Notes under the pieces: generated by a model
Seen by the model: the letters and a program-made list of their open reading frames with translations, nothing else
Database searches by the model: none
Told to the model about the DNA's origin: nothing
Made by a program: the position numbers and the translations under genes
NCBI RefSeq assembly: GCF_018205975.1
Contig: NZ_CP073577.1
Coordinates: 1,860,001 to 1,924,000 of the forward strand
Direction: 5' to 3'
Source: Erythrobacter sp. JK5
GTDB lineage: Bacteria > Pseudomonadota > Alphaproteobacteria > Sphingomonadales > Sphingomonadaceae
Length of the DNA: 64,000 nucleotides
Shown here: positions 9,036 to 18,908 of the stretch, piece after piece
Layout: the number at the start of each line of letters is the position of its first letter
How positions within the stretch are numbered: position 1 is the stretch's first letter

Positions 9036-9053
9036 TTCAGGCTTGGCGCGCTC

Positions 9054-12000
9054 TTAGAACGAGAACGCAACCGAAGCGAAGAAGTCCCGACCGTTCACGT
9101 TGTAGGTGCTCGGGAAGGTGTTGGCCTGCTCCTGGTTGTCACCCAGCAGGAGACCGCTCGGACGGTTGGTCACGAACCCGTTCGCATCGAATTCGGGCGT
9201 ACCCGGCAGCGTGTCGAGCAGGTTGTTGATGCCGAACGTGATGGTCACGTTCTCGGTGGCTTCAACCGCAAGCGTCAGGTCGAAAATGTCGTAGGCGGGG
9301 ATCCGCTCGACACCGTTGAAGGCGGTGTAGTCGGTGCCGTCGTCGGCATCGTCCACGGCGCTCAGGTGACGCCAGCGCGTCGACAGCGTGACCGGTCCGT
9401 CGATCCAGCTCAGACGCGAGACCCACGAGAACGACGAGCGAGGATCGCCCGTGTTCGGGCAGTCGCCGCCGAACTTGCCGGCGCACTCGAACACTTCCGG
9501 CTGGCCCTGAAGCGGACGCAGGAAGTAGCTTTCCGTCCAGGTTCCGAGGAAGCTGAAGTTCAGGCGCGAATCGCCATCGGTGTTGAAGATCGCGAACGGC
9601 AGCGAGGTGCCGTAGTTCACTTCGACGTCGACACCCGACGTGCCGAGCTCGGCAACGTTGACGCCCGCAACCAGCGGCGGAGCATCCACCGTGATCGCAC
9701 CGTCGCCGTTACGAATGCCGACGAACGGCTGACACAGCGGGCTGTTCACGTCCTGAGCCGTGCCGTAGCACAGGTTCAGAAGGCCCTGGAGCGAGCCGCC
9801 CGCAACCGAGATCGCATCATCGATGACGATGTCGAAATAGTCGGCCGTGATCGTCAGGCCCGGGATGAAGTCCGGACGCAGCACGACACCCGCGCTCCAG
9901 CTGGTCGAGGTTTCTTCCTGGAGGTTCGGGTTGCCGCCGAACAGCGCCGGGATCTGAGCGTTCAGCTGGATCGCGTTGGCGTTGCCCACGTTGCCCGCCG
10001 GAACGCCGGTCGCGACGCAGGTCTGCGAAGCACCCGGGTTGGCTGCCAGGAAGCCCGGATCGCCGCACGGGTCGGTCGCGCCGGGGAAGCCGATCGCCTG
10101 ACCGCCGAACAGTTCGCCGACGTTCGGTGCACGCACCGCACGCTGGTACTGACCGCGCAGCTTGACGCTCGGAACCACGTCGAATTCGGCACCACCGGCA
10201 TAGGTCCACACGCCGCCTACCGCGTCGAGCGAGTAGTCGGAGTAGCGGGCCGCACCGGAAAGCTCCAGACGCTGCGAACCGTTGTCGAAAATCGGAACGT
10301 TGAGTTCGGCGAAGAGTTCACGCACGTCGTACGCGCCTTCGGTCGCCTGACCGGCGTTGAAGCCGATCACGTCGCCCGAAGACAGCGCGGTGTCGGGAAT
10401 GAACTGCGAACCGACGCGGCGATATTCCACACCGGCTGCGAAGCCGACATCGCCAGCGCCCGAGGTGAGCTCACCCAGGAAGCCGGAGATCGAACCCGAC
10501 GCCACTTCGACGGTCGAGATGTCGCCGTTCTGTGCCTGGATCGTGATGGCATTCACCATCGCCGGGGTGAGCGTGCCCTGACCGAAGATGTTGAGCGCAG
10601 TGCCCGTCCCGTCGAGACCGGCCTGGAAGGCCGAACGCGAGATGTTGCCCTGCTGCACGTTCGAGTTACGCGTCCGTGCATAGCTGTAGTAGGCATCGTA
10701 GTTCAGGTTGTCGGTGATCGCCCCGGTCACGCCGGCGAGCACGCGGAATGCGTTGCGCTCGTCGAGCGAGTTGCGCCCGCCGGATTCGAGCACGCGGCGC
10801 TGGATCGATGCGCTCACCACGCCAAGCTGCGGAGCCGGCAGCGGCGACAGGCCGTTGGCGACACGCTGGGCGTTGGCAGCGGCTTCGCGCTGGTCGAGCA
10901 GGTTGAGTTCGGCGATCGTTGCTGCGTCGAGGAACTGCGACACGGTCGCGATATCGACGTTGAACGTGCCGGTCACCGGAGTCGCCGCGAGCTCGGTGGC
11001 GACGCGGTTGTTGACGAACGCGACCTCGGTGTAGGCGCGATGACCGTCCACGAATTCGTAGTCGGCATAGCCACCCAGCAGGTAACGTTCCTGCGGAACC
11101 TGCAGGTAGTTGACCGGTGCGTAGTTGTAGGTGTCGCCGGCACGGCGGCGCGGGCTGCCCGGCGTATCGAAGATGGCATCGTCGATGACGAGGCCCTGCG
11201 CCAGCGGAGCAGTCGGCGTTTCGCCCGGATCGGTGACGTCGCCGTCGCCGTTGAGGTCGGTGCCGTTAGCGACGGCGGTGGAGCCGGGTGCGTTGAAGCG
11301 GCCCTGCGGCACGGTCGACGAACCGAACTGCAGCAGGTTCAGACCGAAGGTCTCGCCGCCGATCGCGAAGTTCGAGAAGTCGCGGTCGCCCTGGAAGATG
11401 TCGTCGCGCTGATAGTACTCGGCGAAGACGGTCGCGCTGCCGCGGCCATCGTCGAAGCTGGTGCCGATCGCGCCATACATCTGGTAGCGGGCGCCATCGC
11501 CGCGCTCGGTGATGGAATACTGGCCGCCGAACTCGACGCCTTCGACCTTCTTGAGGTTGAAGTTGACGACGCCCGACATGGCGTCCGAACCGTAAACGGC
11601 CGAAGCACCGCCGGTCACGACGTCGACAGTCTCGATCAGGAAGTTCGGGATGGTGTTGAGGTCGACGATCTGCTGGGTGTCGAACGACAGCCAGCGACGG
11701 CCGTTGACCAGGACCAGCGTGCGCTCTTCGCCCAGACCGCGAAGGTCGAGCGTGGCGGTGCCGTTACCCGGGTTGTTGGAGTTGCCGGTAACGCCCGGCA
11801 CAACCTGCGGCAGCGCGTTGACGACGTTTTCGACGTTGACCGCGCCGGTCAGCTGGAATTCCTCGGCAGCGACGACCGCAACCGGAGCGGCGGTTTCGAC
11901 GTTGCGCTGCTGAATGCGCGAGCCGGTCACAACGATGAAGTTGTCTTCCTGCGCGGATTCGGCGGATTCGGTATCTTGTGCGTAAGCAGGCGTCGCGATC

Positions 12001-12056
12001 ACGGCACCGGCCATGATCGTGCCGGCGAGCAGCGATCCCTTGGTGAAGCGGTTCAT
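9054..12056 (-). CDS. TonB-dependent receptor (outer membrane transporter)
   Basis: 1000 residues. Signal peptide 'MNRFTKGSLLAGTIMAGAVI...AYA' is cleaved before QDTES. A plug domain follows, starting at 'DNFIVVTGSRIQQRNVETAAPVAVV' (split here as two adjacent blocks) with 'LDLRGLGEERTLVLVNGRR' and 'VYGSDAMSGVVNF', the hallmark plug motifs. The rest is a 22-strand-type barrel ending 'FFASVAFSF', with the terminal Phe required for BAM insertion. The ATG at 12056 follows AAAGGGGACT. The plug type is common among sphingomonad/Caulobacter receptors for peptides or plant-derived compounds; the ligand cannot be read directly. Neighbouring S9 peptidase and a second receptor suggest peptides. It is convergent with the TPR/oxygenase operon. 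Confidence 0.95.
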   Translation of the reverse strand: MNRFTKGSLLAGTIMAGAVIATPAYAQDTESAESAQEDNFIVVTGSRIQQRNVETAAPVAVVAAEEFQLTGAVNVENVVNALPQVVPGVTGNSNNPGNGTATLDLRGLGEERTLVLVNGRRWLSFDTQQIVDLNTIPNFLIETVDVVTGGASAVYGSDAMSGVVNFNLKKVEGVEFGGQYSITERGDGARYQMYGAIGTSFDDGRGSATVFAEYYQRDDIFQGDRDFSNFAIGGETFGLNLLQFGSSTVPQGRFNAPGSTAVANGTDLNGDGDVTDPGETPTAPLAQGLVIDDAIFDTPGSPRRRAGDTYNYAPVNYLQVPQERYLLGGYADYEFVDGHRAYTEVAFVNNRVATELAATPVTGTFNVDIATVSQFLDAATIAELNLLDQREAAANAQRVANGLSPLPAPQLGVVSASIQRRVLESGGRNSLDERNAFRVLAGVTGAITDNLNYDAYYSYARTRNSNVQQGNISRSAFQAGLDGTGTALNIFGQGTLTPAMVNAITIQAQNGDISTVEVASGSISGFLGELTSGAGDVGFAAGVEYRRVGSQFIPDTALSSGDVIGFNAGQATEGAYDVRELFAELNVPIFDNGSQRLELSGAARYSDYSLDAVGGVWTYAGGAEFDVVPSVKLRGQYQRAVRAPNVGELFGGQAIGFPGATDPCGDPGFLAANPGASQTCVATGVPAGNVGNANAIQLNAQIPALFGGNPNLQEETSTSWSAGVVLRPDFIPGLTITADYFDIVIDDAISVAGGSLQGLLNLCYGTAQDVNSPLCQPFVGIRNGDGAITVDAPPLVAGVNVAELGTSGVDVEVNYGTSLPFAIFNTDGDSRLNFSFLGTWTESYFLRPLQGQPEVFECAGKFGGDCPNTGDPRSSFSWVSRLSWIDGPVTLSTRWRHLSAVDDADDGTDYTAFNGVERIPAYDIFDLTLAVEATENVTITFGINNLLDTLPGTPEFDANGFVTNRPSGLLLGDNQEQANTFPSTYNVNGRDFFASVAFSF

Positions 12057-12332
12057 TTCAGTCCCCTTTATAAATGTGCGCCAGAATCGGCGCGCATTTT
12101 CCGGAAAATACACGGGCACACGCCCGGATGGTCCGCGCTTATGCCAATCGGAGTCGTCACCGCAATCTCACAGGCTATCAATTTGCGCGGTTGCCACCGA
12201 CCTGTGACATTCGCGCTACAGTTTTGCCCGTCGGACTTTGCCTGACGGGGATTTCGACGTATTATCTTGAGAATCCGGGCGTTTTGTTAAGTTCGCGGTA
12301 ACCATTCGGCCCGGACTGACGGAGAGAATCAC

Positions 12333-12884
12333 ATGCTTTCAAACGACTTTTCCGTGCTGCACCGCCGCTCGATCGCGGCCGCTGCAGCCGCTCTGATCGC
12401 GCTCGGCGTTCCCGCGACCGGCCATGCGCAGGACGACGTCCAGGTGCCGCCGACCGATTACCTCGACGAATTGCGGGGCTGCCAGGCACTGACCGAAAAC
12501 GCCGCCCGCCTCGCGTGTTTCGACCGCTCGGTCGCGGCGATGGTCGCCGCCACCGAAACCGGCGACGTCCAGATCGTCGACCGGGAGGACGTTCGCCAGG
12601 AAAAGCGCCGTCTGTTCGGGTTCACGCTGCCCAAGATCGGCCTGTTCGGCGACGGCGAGCCCGACGAACTGCTCGAAACGACGATCACGAGCGTGCGCTA
12701 TTTCTCGCAGCGCAAACTGCGCTTCACGACCGAAGAGGGGGCGGTTTGGGAAATCAACGCCGCTCCCCGGCGACTGGCACCCATCGAGACGGGCGATCCC
12801 GTGATCTTCAAGAAGGCCGCGCTCGGCACCTATTTCATCCGGATCGACGGGCAGATGGGGGTCAAGGGCAAGCGCGTCGAATAG
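12333..12884 (+). CDS. Exported protein of unknown function with a C-x-ALTENAARLACFD motif
   Basis: 183 residues with a long N-terminal signal sequence (Arg-rich start, then an Ala-rich core, cleavage after 'TGHAQ' near residue 33). The mature N-terminus carries 'LRGCQALTENAARLACFDRSV', whose two Cys spaced 12 apart resemble those in small periplasmic proteins of the VasI-like type ('C..I.....RLACYD'). The C-terminal half, 'ITSVRYFSQRKLRFTTEEGAVWEI', looks like a small beta-barrel. It is a single-gene unit, divergent from the TonB receptor (276-base gap) and followed by a hairpin terminator. Function not known; common as a hypothetical in this order. Confidence 0.8.
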   Translation: MLSNDFSVLHRRSIAAAAAALIALGVPATGHAQDDVQVPPTDYLDELRGCQALTENAARLACFDRSVAAMVAATETGDVQIVDREDVRQEKRRLFGFTLPKIGLFGDGEPDELLETTITSVRYFSQRKLRFTTEEGAVWEINAAPRRLAPIETGDPVIFKKAALGTYFIRIDGQMGVKGKRVE

Positions 12885-12917
12885 CCAGCGTCGTTCCGGG
12901 ATCAGCAGGCTGAAACG

Positions 12918-12949
12918 AAAAGGGGCCCGCCGCCATGGCGAGCCCCTTT
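12918..12949. terminator. Bidirectional hairpin terminator
   Basis: AAAGGGGC (12919-12926) pairs with GCCCCTTT (12942-12949); the loop contains a small inner stem around ATGG. T-runs follow on both strands (TTTCTTG on plus, TTTTCG on minus). It lies between the convergent ends of the 183-residue exported protein and the S9 peptidase. Confidence 0.75.
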
Positions 12950-12969
12950 CTTGTCGGGTTCGGTAAGGC

Positions 12970-14973
12970 TCAGAGCCCGCCCGGACCGCAATCGTTGGCC
13001 AGAAAGTCCAGCATCTTGGTGTAGAACTGCTGCTGGTGGTTGTACATCAGCGTGACGTAAAAGTGGTCGGCATCCTTCAGGGTCAGGAACTGCCCTTCCT
13101 TGCCGGCCTTCTCGAACTCCTTCTTGTAGTCCTTGAAGTTGAAGTACATCACCCGGCGGTCATCCTCGGGATGGACCATCAGCAGCGGGATGTTGACCTT
13201 CGACACTTCGTTGATCGGATTGATCCCGATCATGCCGCGACGCTGCGCCCAATCGTCGATCGCCTTGGGCGTCCGCGGAGAGGAGCGCATGCGATAGACC
13301 TTGGCCGGATCGGCGACCGCCGCACCGGCGATAGCGCACTGGTAGATGTTGTTCTCGCGGCTCAGCGAGACCAGCGCGGCATAGCCGCCGTACGACCAGC
13401 CGAACATCGCCATCCGGTCGGGATCGACCAGGCCCTGCTTGACGAGATACAGCGCGCCGTCATCCTTGTCGTCCTGCATCTTCAGGCCGTGCTCGCCATA
13501 GCCCGAATCGAACAGGTCCTGCCCCCATCCGGTCGACATGCGGTATTGCGGCTGCAGCACCATATAGCCGGCATTGGCGAGCAGCTGACCCCACTCGTCG
13601 TAGAGCACAACTTCGTTCACGTGCGGGCCGCCATGCGGCAGCACGATCAGCGGGAACGGGCCTTCGCCCTTGGGCTTGGTGACGTAGGCCGGGATCATCT
13701 TGCCGTCGCGCGCGGGGTAGCGGATGAACTCGACATCGGCCATCTGGTCGGGATTGAGCAGCGGATTGGTGCTGCCGAGTTTGGCCATCTGGCCATCCTT
13801 GACCAGCCAGTACGACCCGGGATCCCTGGGTCCGACATTCTCGACGATCATGGTGTTGCCATCTCGCGAACGGCTGGTGATCCGGATGTAGTGCGAATAG
13901 GGAATCTGCTGCTCGAGCGCTTCGAACAGGGCCTTTTCCTCTTCGTCGAACCAGTGCCGTTCGTACTTGGCGCCGGGATAGATCGCGGCCACGACCTTGT
14001 CGTTGCCGGGGATCGAATGGCGCTGGATACCGATCACGTCGGCGTTTTCGGCCTGGAACATCTTTTCGACGATTTCGCCTTTGGAGAAATCGTACTTCCA
14101 GAGCGCGGCCTTGTCCTCGCCATTGGGGTTGTCGATGATGTAGCCGATGTTGGGATTGTCGGGATCGAATCCGCGCACACCGTACACGCCGCCGAGGAAG
14201 CGATACAGGTTTTCGTGCTTGTCCTGGCTGTATTCGGGACCAAACTGTTTCCACGAACCGTCGCCCGGCAGGCGATAATACGTCTTGAGCGAGTTGGTGC
14301 TGTCGTCGAAGCCCTCGGCGTAGCGCGGATTGCCGTCGTTATCGAAGCCGATGTTGCCGTATTTGTCGTTGCCCTTGATCACCAGACTGCGGGTCCCGCG
14401 CTCGAGATCGAAGGTGTAATACGAAGTCGGACGGAACGCGGCGAAGGGATCCACGCCGGTCGGATCGGGAATGGCGTTGCCGCTGCCGATCAGGATCTTG
14501 TTGGGCTCTTTCGGAAGCAGGTTCTCGATCCCGAAATTGCCGTCGACGGCAGAAAACTTGTTGCTTTCGAGGTCGTAGAAATACGCCTTGTATTCGCGAA
14601 TGTCCTCTTCCGGCTCGGTCACGCGCTCGCGCACGATCTGCCAAGCGCTGCCGAAGATCTTGGTGTCGCTGACCCATGCCGCGCTGTTGATCTCCATCGG
14701 ATCGGCGTTGAGCCGGCGCAGCGGTTTCGACAAATCGTCGGTCTTGTAGATTTCGAGCAGGTAGTCGCCGTCGCGGCTTTCGACCTTGTGCACCAGCAGG
14801 TGCTTGCCATCGGGAGAAACCTGGACCGCGTTGACGACGTCACGCAGCGCCCAGACGTCGATCGGGACGCGGGCTTCGGATTGCGCCTGGGTTTCGGCGG
14901 GTGTTGCCAGGCTGAGCCCGAGCGCGGCGACCCCGGCCATCGCTCCGACGATTGGAACTTTCAAGAATTTCAT
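12970..14973 (-). CDS. Exported S9-family (prolyl oligopeptidase-like) serine peptidase
   Basis: 667 residues. N-terminal signal sequence through 'ATPAETQAQ'. The N-terminal 400 residues show propeller-like repeats ('VSPDGKHLLVH', 'VSDTKIFGSAW'), followed by an alpha/beta-hydrolase domain with 'LPHGGPH', nucleophile S527 in 'GWSYGG', Asp near 605 in 'VHPEDDRRV' and His637 in 'DADHFY'. This is the dipeptidyl/acylaminoacyl peptidase architecture; likely periplasmic. The ATG at 14973 is preferred over a GTG six bases upstream because AAGGG is spaced correctly only for the ATG. It lies between two TonB receptors, consistent with trimming imported peptides. Confidence 0.9.
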   Translation of the reverse strand: MKFLKVPIVGAMAGVAALGLSLATPAETQAQSEARVPIDVWALRDVVNAVQVSPDGKHLLVHKVESRDGDYLLEIYKTDDLSKPLRRLNADPMEINSAAWVSDTKIFGSAWQIVRERVTEPEEDIREYKAYFYDLESNKFSAVDGNFGIENLLPKEPNKILIGSGNAIPDPTGVDPFAAFRPTSYYTFDLERGTRSLVIKGNDKYGNIGFDNDGNPRYAEGFDDSTNSLKTYYRLPGDGSWKQFGPEYSQDKHENLYRFLGGVYGVRGFDPDNPNIGYIIDNPNGEDKAALWKYDFSKGEIVEKMFQAENADVIGIQRHSIPGNDKVVAAIYPGAKYERHWFDEEEKALFEALEQQIPYSHYIRITSRSRDGNTMIVENVGPRDPGSYWLVKDGQMAKLGSTNPLLNPDQMADVEFIRYPARDGKMIPAYVTKPKGEGPFPLIVLPHGGPHVNEVVLYDEWGQLLANAGYMVLQPQYRMSTGWGQDLFDSGYGEHGLKMQDDKDDGALYLVKQGLVDPDRMAMFGWSYGGYAALVSLSRENNIYQCAIAGAAVADPAKVYRMRSSPRTPKAIDDWAQRRGMIGINPINEVSKVNIPLLMVHPEDDRRVMYFNFKDYKKEFEKAGKEGQFLTLKDADHFYVTLMYNHQQQFYTKMLDFLANDCGPGGL

Positions 14974-15001
14974 GGTCACGACCCTTGTGGTGTGGATGAT
15001 G

Positions 15002-15015
15002 CGTTTACGGAAACG
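15002..15015. promoter_or_regulatory. Imperfect palindrome upstream of the S9 peptidase
   Basis: CGTTTAC-GGAAACG, one mismatch from the perfect 14-base palindrome at 3744-3757 upstream of the thiolase operon. It lies 29 bases upstream of the peptidase ATG. Possibly the same regulator acts at both, but two sites are too few to be sure. Confidence 0.3.
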
Positions 15016-15060
15016 GGAGCCGCGCGTCCTCCTCGGCGCCTCACCTGTCGGGAATTAAAC

Positions 15061-15103
15061 AAAAAAGCGGCCCCACCGCAAGTGCAGGGGGCCGCCTTTT
15101 TGT
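15061..15103 (-). terminator. Rho-independent terminator of the second TonB receptor
   Basis: GCGGCCCC (15067-15074) pairs with GGGGCCGC (15088-15095). On the minus strand the stem is followed by a run of six T. It begins about 20 bases after the receptor stop codon. The plus strand also shows TTTTT after the stem. Confidence 0.8.
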
Positions 15104-15124
15104 CGTGATGGCGAGATTTTCGGA

Positions 15125-18100
15125 TCAGAAGCGGTAGCGCACCTGAGCAAAATACTCGCGACCGTCGAGATCGTAGCCGTTGCCGATCGGAATGTTCGAG
15201 ATGCCGAACACTTCGTTGGTGTCGATCAGCGGCGGGGATTCGTCGAACAGGTTGGTGATACCCGCGATGATCCGGAACGGACCGCTGTCGAAGCGCAGCG
15301 AGATCGTGTGCTCGAAGTAATCGTCGGCGAAGCCCACGTCGCGGCAGAACACGCCGTCGCCGGCAACCACGCCATTGTCCGAACCGCCGCCCAGGCAGGT
15401 GTCACCGATGAAGCCGGTGGGCACGCCATCGGGACCGTTTCCGAACGCGTCGGACAGCGGATCGATGCCGTCGGCCTGCTGCTCGACTTCACCGATCCAA
15501 CGGGTCTGCCAGGTCAGGCGCCACTTGTCCCAGTCGAGGAAGAACGTCGCCCGTCCGGTCCAGCTCGGGAAGCCGAATTCGCCGGCGTCGTCGTCGAAGC
15601 TCGGATCGCCGTTTTCGTCGATGAACAGCGTCGAACGCTCGATCAGGTGGTTGGCCCGCAGGTTGAGGTTGAGGTCGACCGCTTCACCGAACAGCACCAC
15701 ATCCTTGGCGAAGGTAGCGTTGATGTCGATACCGCGCACCGATTCCTGGTTCAGGTTGATGAACCCGGAATTGAGCTGACGGATCAGGAAACGATCGGCG
15801 GCCAGCCCACTGGCGGTGATGCGATCGCAGAACGGGCTGCGGCTTCCATCTTCGCGCAGGAAGCAGTCGTTGATGATGAACTGCGAGTTCGGTTCAACGA
15901 TCGAGCCCTTCAGCTTGATGTCGTAGTAGTTGAAGTTCACCGCGACATCGAAGCCCTCTCCGAAGGTTTCCTCGAAGGCAAAGCCCGTGGTGATCGACCG
16001 CGAGGTTTCCGGATCGAGATCGAAGGTACCGCCGCTGGCGATTTCGACGCTCGAGAACTGCGTGGTGTTCACACCGTTCTGCTCGATCCCGACACGGGTC
16101 GGGTCGCGACCTTCGCGCCGGCAGTTGTCGAGCGTGGTCGGGTCGCGCGTGTCGTTGGCGGCGTTGTAGCCGCCACCGGTCGAATCGAACGCCGCGTCCG
16201 GCACCGCGCACGGATCGAACAGGGTGTTGAAGCCCGACTGGTTGCGCAGGAAGTTCTCACGCAGGTTCGGCGCACGGAACGATGTACCGTAGTTGAACTT
16301 GAACAGCAGCGCCGGAGTCGGACGCCAGCCGGCGCCGATCGAGTAGGTGCCTTCGGTTCCGTAGAACTCTTCGTCCGTCAGTCGACCGGCGACCTTGATG
16401 CTCAGGTCCTCGACCCATGGCTTGCCGGCCATGAGCGGAATGTCGAGTTCGCCGAAGAGTTCGCGGATCCATTTCGAACCGCTCGCCCCGCCATCGGCGA
16501 AGAAGCCCCAGAACAGGCCGTTGGATGCAACGAAGTTCGGATCGGAGTCGATCGAGTCTTCGCGCCATTCGGCACCAAGCACGATCCCGACCGGACCGGC
16601 CGGCAGTTCGAACAGGTCGCCAGTGGCAAACGCCGACAGGATGATCTGTTCGTAGGTGGTGTCGAACGTGCGTTCGCCGAACAGGTAATCGCGCTCGGCC
16701 TGGCTGGCGAGTTCGCCGACCACGGTCTGGTACAGCGTCGGCGAGAACAGGTTCACCGGGACGCAGCCTGCGGTCAGATCGGCCGGAGCGAGGCCCGGGT
16801 TGCGCAGGCCCGCCACATCGCACGCGCCGCCCGCAAGCAGCGGTGACGTCGGCTGGCTGATGTAGTCGTCGGCAATGCCATCGCCATCGTTGTCGATCAC
16901 GCCGTCGCCGTTGAAGTCGGCGGTCGGATCGATCCCGAGCGCAAAGGCAAGACGGTCTTCGCGGATACCGCGACGGATCGAGGAGCCTTCCGAACGCGAG
17001 TAGACACCCGCAGCCTCGAAGGTCCAGCTCGATCCGATGAACGGAAGGTCGCCGCGCACACCGAGCACACCGCGATACTGCTCCTGCCGCACTTCGACGT
17101 TGTTCCGGTCGCCGCGCACCGCGGGGATGACGCGGGTCGGGGTCGAGAAGCCGGTCGGCAGCGCAAAGCGCGCCAGCGGCGAAGGCGGAACCAGCCCGAG
17201 GAACTCGTTGTCGATCGCGTTACAATCGACCCCGTTCGGGTTGGTATCGATGTTGCAAGGGTTAAACACGTTGTTCGAGGGAACCCACGGGAAGAACTGC
17301 GGGGTCCCGTTGTTGCGCACGTTGACGTCGGTGCGCGTGTACTGCGCCTCGAAGAACGGCGTGATGTTGGCTTCGCCCGGGAAGACATATTCGCCGTAGG
17401 CAAACAGGTTGTAGACGTTCTGCGTCGGGACGAAGTCGATGTCCTGCTCTGCCGCGTTGGTGTTCAGCGCGAAGAAATCGACATCGCGGATCCCGTCGCC
17501 GTCGCCGTCGACCGGCGAACCGAACGCGTCGGTGGATTCGGAGAAGCCGTTGATCCCGGTGTTGCCGGTCACGCCCGGAACGCCGCGATCGTTGGGGTCG
17601 AAATAGATGAAGCCGAAGCGACCGGTGGTCTGTATACGACCGACGAGACCCTGAATCTTGCACTCGCTTTCGGTGGTCCGCACGAGGCCGCCCGAATCTT
17701 CGAGCACAGCGGCGTTATCGGCGAGGTTGACCGTCAGGATGTTGCCGTTCTGGTCGATTTCGAGGTTGGTGTCGCAGCCGCTGAGGAAGTTGCGGTCGCG
17801 GATCTTGTATCCATCGGTGCGGCGATATTCGCCGGCGATGCCGAAGAATGCGCGGTCGGTGTTGAAGCCCCACGCCGCGCTGACGGTGAAGTCGTTACCG
17901 GCACCCTGTTCGTTGAGGTCGCCGTTGACCTGCAGTTCGAGACCGTCGAAGTCCTTGCGCAGGATGGCGTTCACAACGCCGGCAACCGCGTCCGAACCGT
18001 AGACCGAGGACGCGCCGTCCAGCAGCAGGTCGTAGCGGTCGACCAGCGATGCCGGGATCAGGTTGATCGAGGGGTTGGCGGGGGCGCCTTCGACACCGGC

Positions 18101-18562
18101 CGGTGCGAGGCGGCGACCGTTGACGAGGACCAGCGTACGGTCCGCGCCGAGGCCGCGAAGGTCGATCGTCTGCGAGGCCGGACCATTGTCGAGCACGAAG
18201 CCCTGGAAGGTCGCGTCGATCTGCGTACCCGATGCGCTTTCCGAACGCTGCAGGATCTGCGCCGGGTCGAACGCGCCGACCGATTGCTGGTTCTCGGTAG
18301 TCAGCACCTGGAGCGGCGAGATCGAGCTGTAGGTGTCGCGCACGATACGCGAACCGGTAACGGTGATGCCCCGACCTTCGGTCTGGGTGTTACCCGATGC
18401 GTCGGTCGAAACATCGACCTGCTCTTCGTCCTCGTCGTCCTCGGACTGCGCCTGATCCTCTTCGCCTTCATCCTGTGCGGAGACAGGACCGGCCATCACG
18501 AACGCGATGGCGGATGCGGAGAAGGCGAGCGCCTTCATCGAATTGCTGTGAAACTTTTTCAT
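15125..18562 (-). CDS. TonB-dependent receptor (outer membrane transporter), large
   Basis: 1145 residues. Signal peptide to 'AGPVSAQ', then a striking acidic stretch ('EDDEDEEQVD') before the plug. Plug motifs: 'GITVTGSRI', 'IDLRGLGADRTLVLVNGRR', 'VYGSDAVAGVVNAILR'. A large barrel follows, ending 'YFAQVRYRF' with terminal Phe. Internal 'DPTADFNGDGVIDNDGDG' resembles a Ca2+-binding loop, probably in an extracellular loop. The ATG at 18562 follows GGAG with a 6-base gap. Like the receptor at 9054-12056 it belongs to the large plug type found with peptidases; substrate unknown. Confidence 0.95.
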   Translation of the reverse strand: MKKFHSNSMKALAFSASAIAFVMAGPVSAQDEGEEDQAQSEDDEDEEQVDVSTDASGNTQTEGRGITVTGSRIVRDTYSSISPLQVLTTENQQSVGAFDPAQILQRSESASGTQIDATFQGFVLDNGPASQTIDLRGLGADRTLVLVNGRRLAPAGVEGAPANPSINLIPASLVDRYDLLLDGASSVYGSDAVAGVVNAILRKDFDGLELQVNGDLNEQGAGNDFTVSAAWGFNTDRAFFGIAGEYRRTDGYKIRDRNFLSGCDTNLEIDQNGNILTVNLADNAAVLEDSGGLVRTTESECKIQGLVGRIQTTGRFGFIYFDPNDRGVPGVTGNTGINGFSESTDAFGSPVDGDGDGIRDVDFFALNTNAAEQDIDFVPTQNVYNLFAYGEYVFPGEANITPFFEAQYTRTDVNVRNNGTPQFFPWVPSNNVFNPCNIDTNPNGVDCNAIDNEFLGLVPPSPLARFALPTGFSTPTRVIPAVRGDRNNVEVRQEQYRGVLGVRGDLPFIGSSWTFEAAGVYSRSEGSSIRRGIREDRLAFALGIDPTADFNGDGVIDNDGDGIADDYISQPTSPLLAGGACDVAGLRNPGLAPADLTAGCVPVNLFSPTLYQTVVGELASQAERDYLFGERTFDTTYEQIILSAFATGDLFELPAGPVGIVLGAEWREDSIDSDPNFVASNGLFWGFFADGGASGSKWIRELFGELDIPLMAGKPWVEDLSIKVAGRLTDEEFYGTEGTYSIGAGWRPTPALLFKFNYGTSFRAPNLRENFLRNQSGFNTLFDPCAVPDAAFDSTGGGYNAANDTRDPTTLDNCRREGRDPTRVGIEQNGVNTTQFSSVEIASGGTFDLDPETSRSITTGFAFEETFGEGFDVAVNFNYYDIKLKGSIVEPNSQFIINDCFLREDGSRSPFCDRITASGLAADRFLIRQLNSGFINLNQESVRGIDINATFAKDVVLFGEAVDLNLNLRANHLIERSTLFIDENGDPSFDDDAGEFGFPSWTGRATFFLDWDKWRLTWQTRWIGEVEQQADGIDPLSDAFGNGPDGVPTGFIGDTCLGGGSDNGVVAGDGVFCRDVGFADDYFEHTISLRFDSGPFRIIAGITNLFDESPPLIDTNEVFGISNIPIGNGYDLDGREYFAQVRYRF

Positions 18563-18908
18563 GATCACTCCAGTTGCGACAACCGGAACCCTGGCCGCGT
18601 CCAACCCTATGTCCGACACGTTCGCAATTTACCCCTTGCGACGGCGGACACCCCAAATGAAGACGCGACAAAGCCCCTGCGGTGGCCGATACCTGCAACG
18701 CAGAGGGAATGATGTAAATGCAGCGTTCAGCTAAGAGCCACTTTTCCCCCCGGTGTTGCGGGAATCCCACAGGCTTTCTCGCACGTCCGAAACAAGCGGC
18801 GCGCGGCGCTTTACAAAAAATTTAACCGGCTGCGATTTCGCGCAATATATGGCCAGCGCCGTTTTTTGCGCGGCCTGGCGCTGTCCGGAATCCGGGCGCG
18901 CGCGAGGC
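18563..18908. other. 346-base non-coding gap between clpB and the TonB receptor
   Basis: Both flanking genes are on the minus strand, so this should hold the end of the clpB transcript and the promoter of the receptor. I see AT-rich patches (GTTAAATTTTTTGTAAAG on the minus strand near 18810-18830) and a weak inverted repeat CAGCGCC/GGCGCTG (about 18852-18881) with a long loop. No convincing terminator, small gene or RNA is visible. Confidence 0.5.

Noticed and set aside
18852..18881. clpB terminator
   Set aside because: The 7-base inverted repeat has a 16-base loop and no T-run at the right place.
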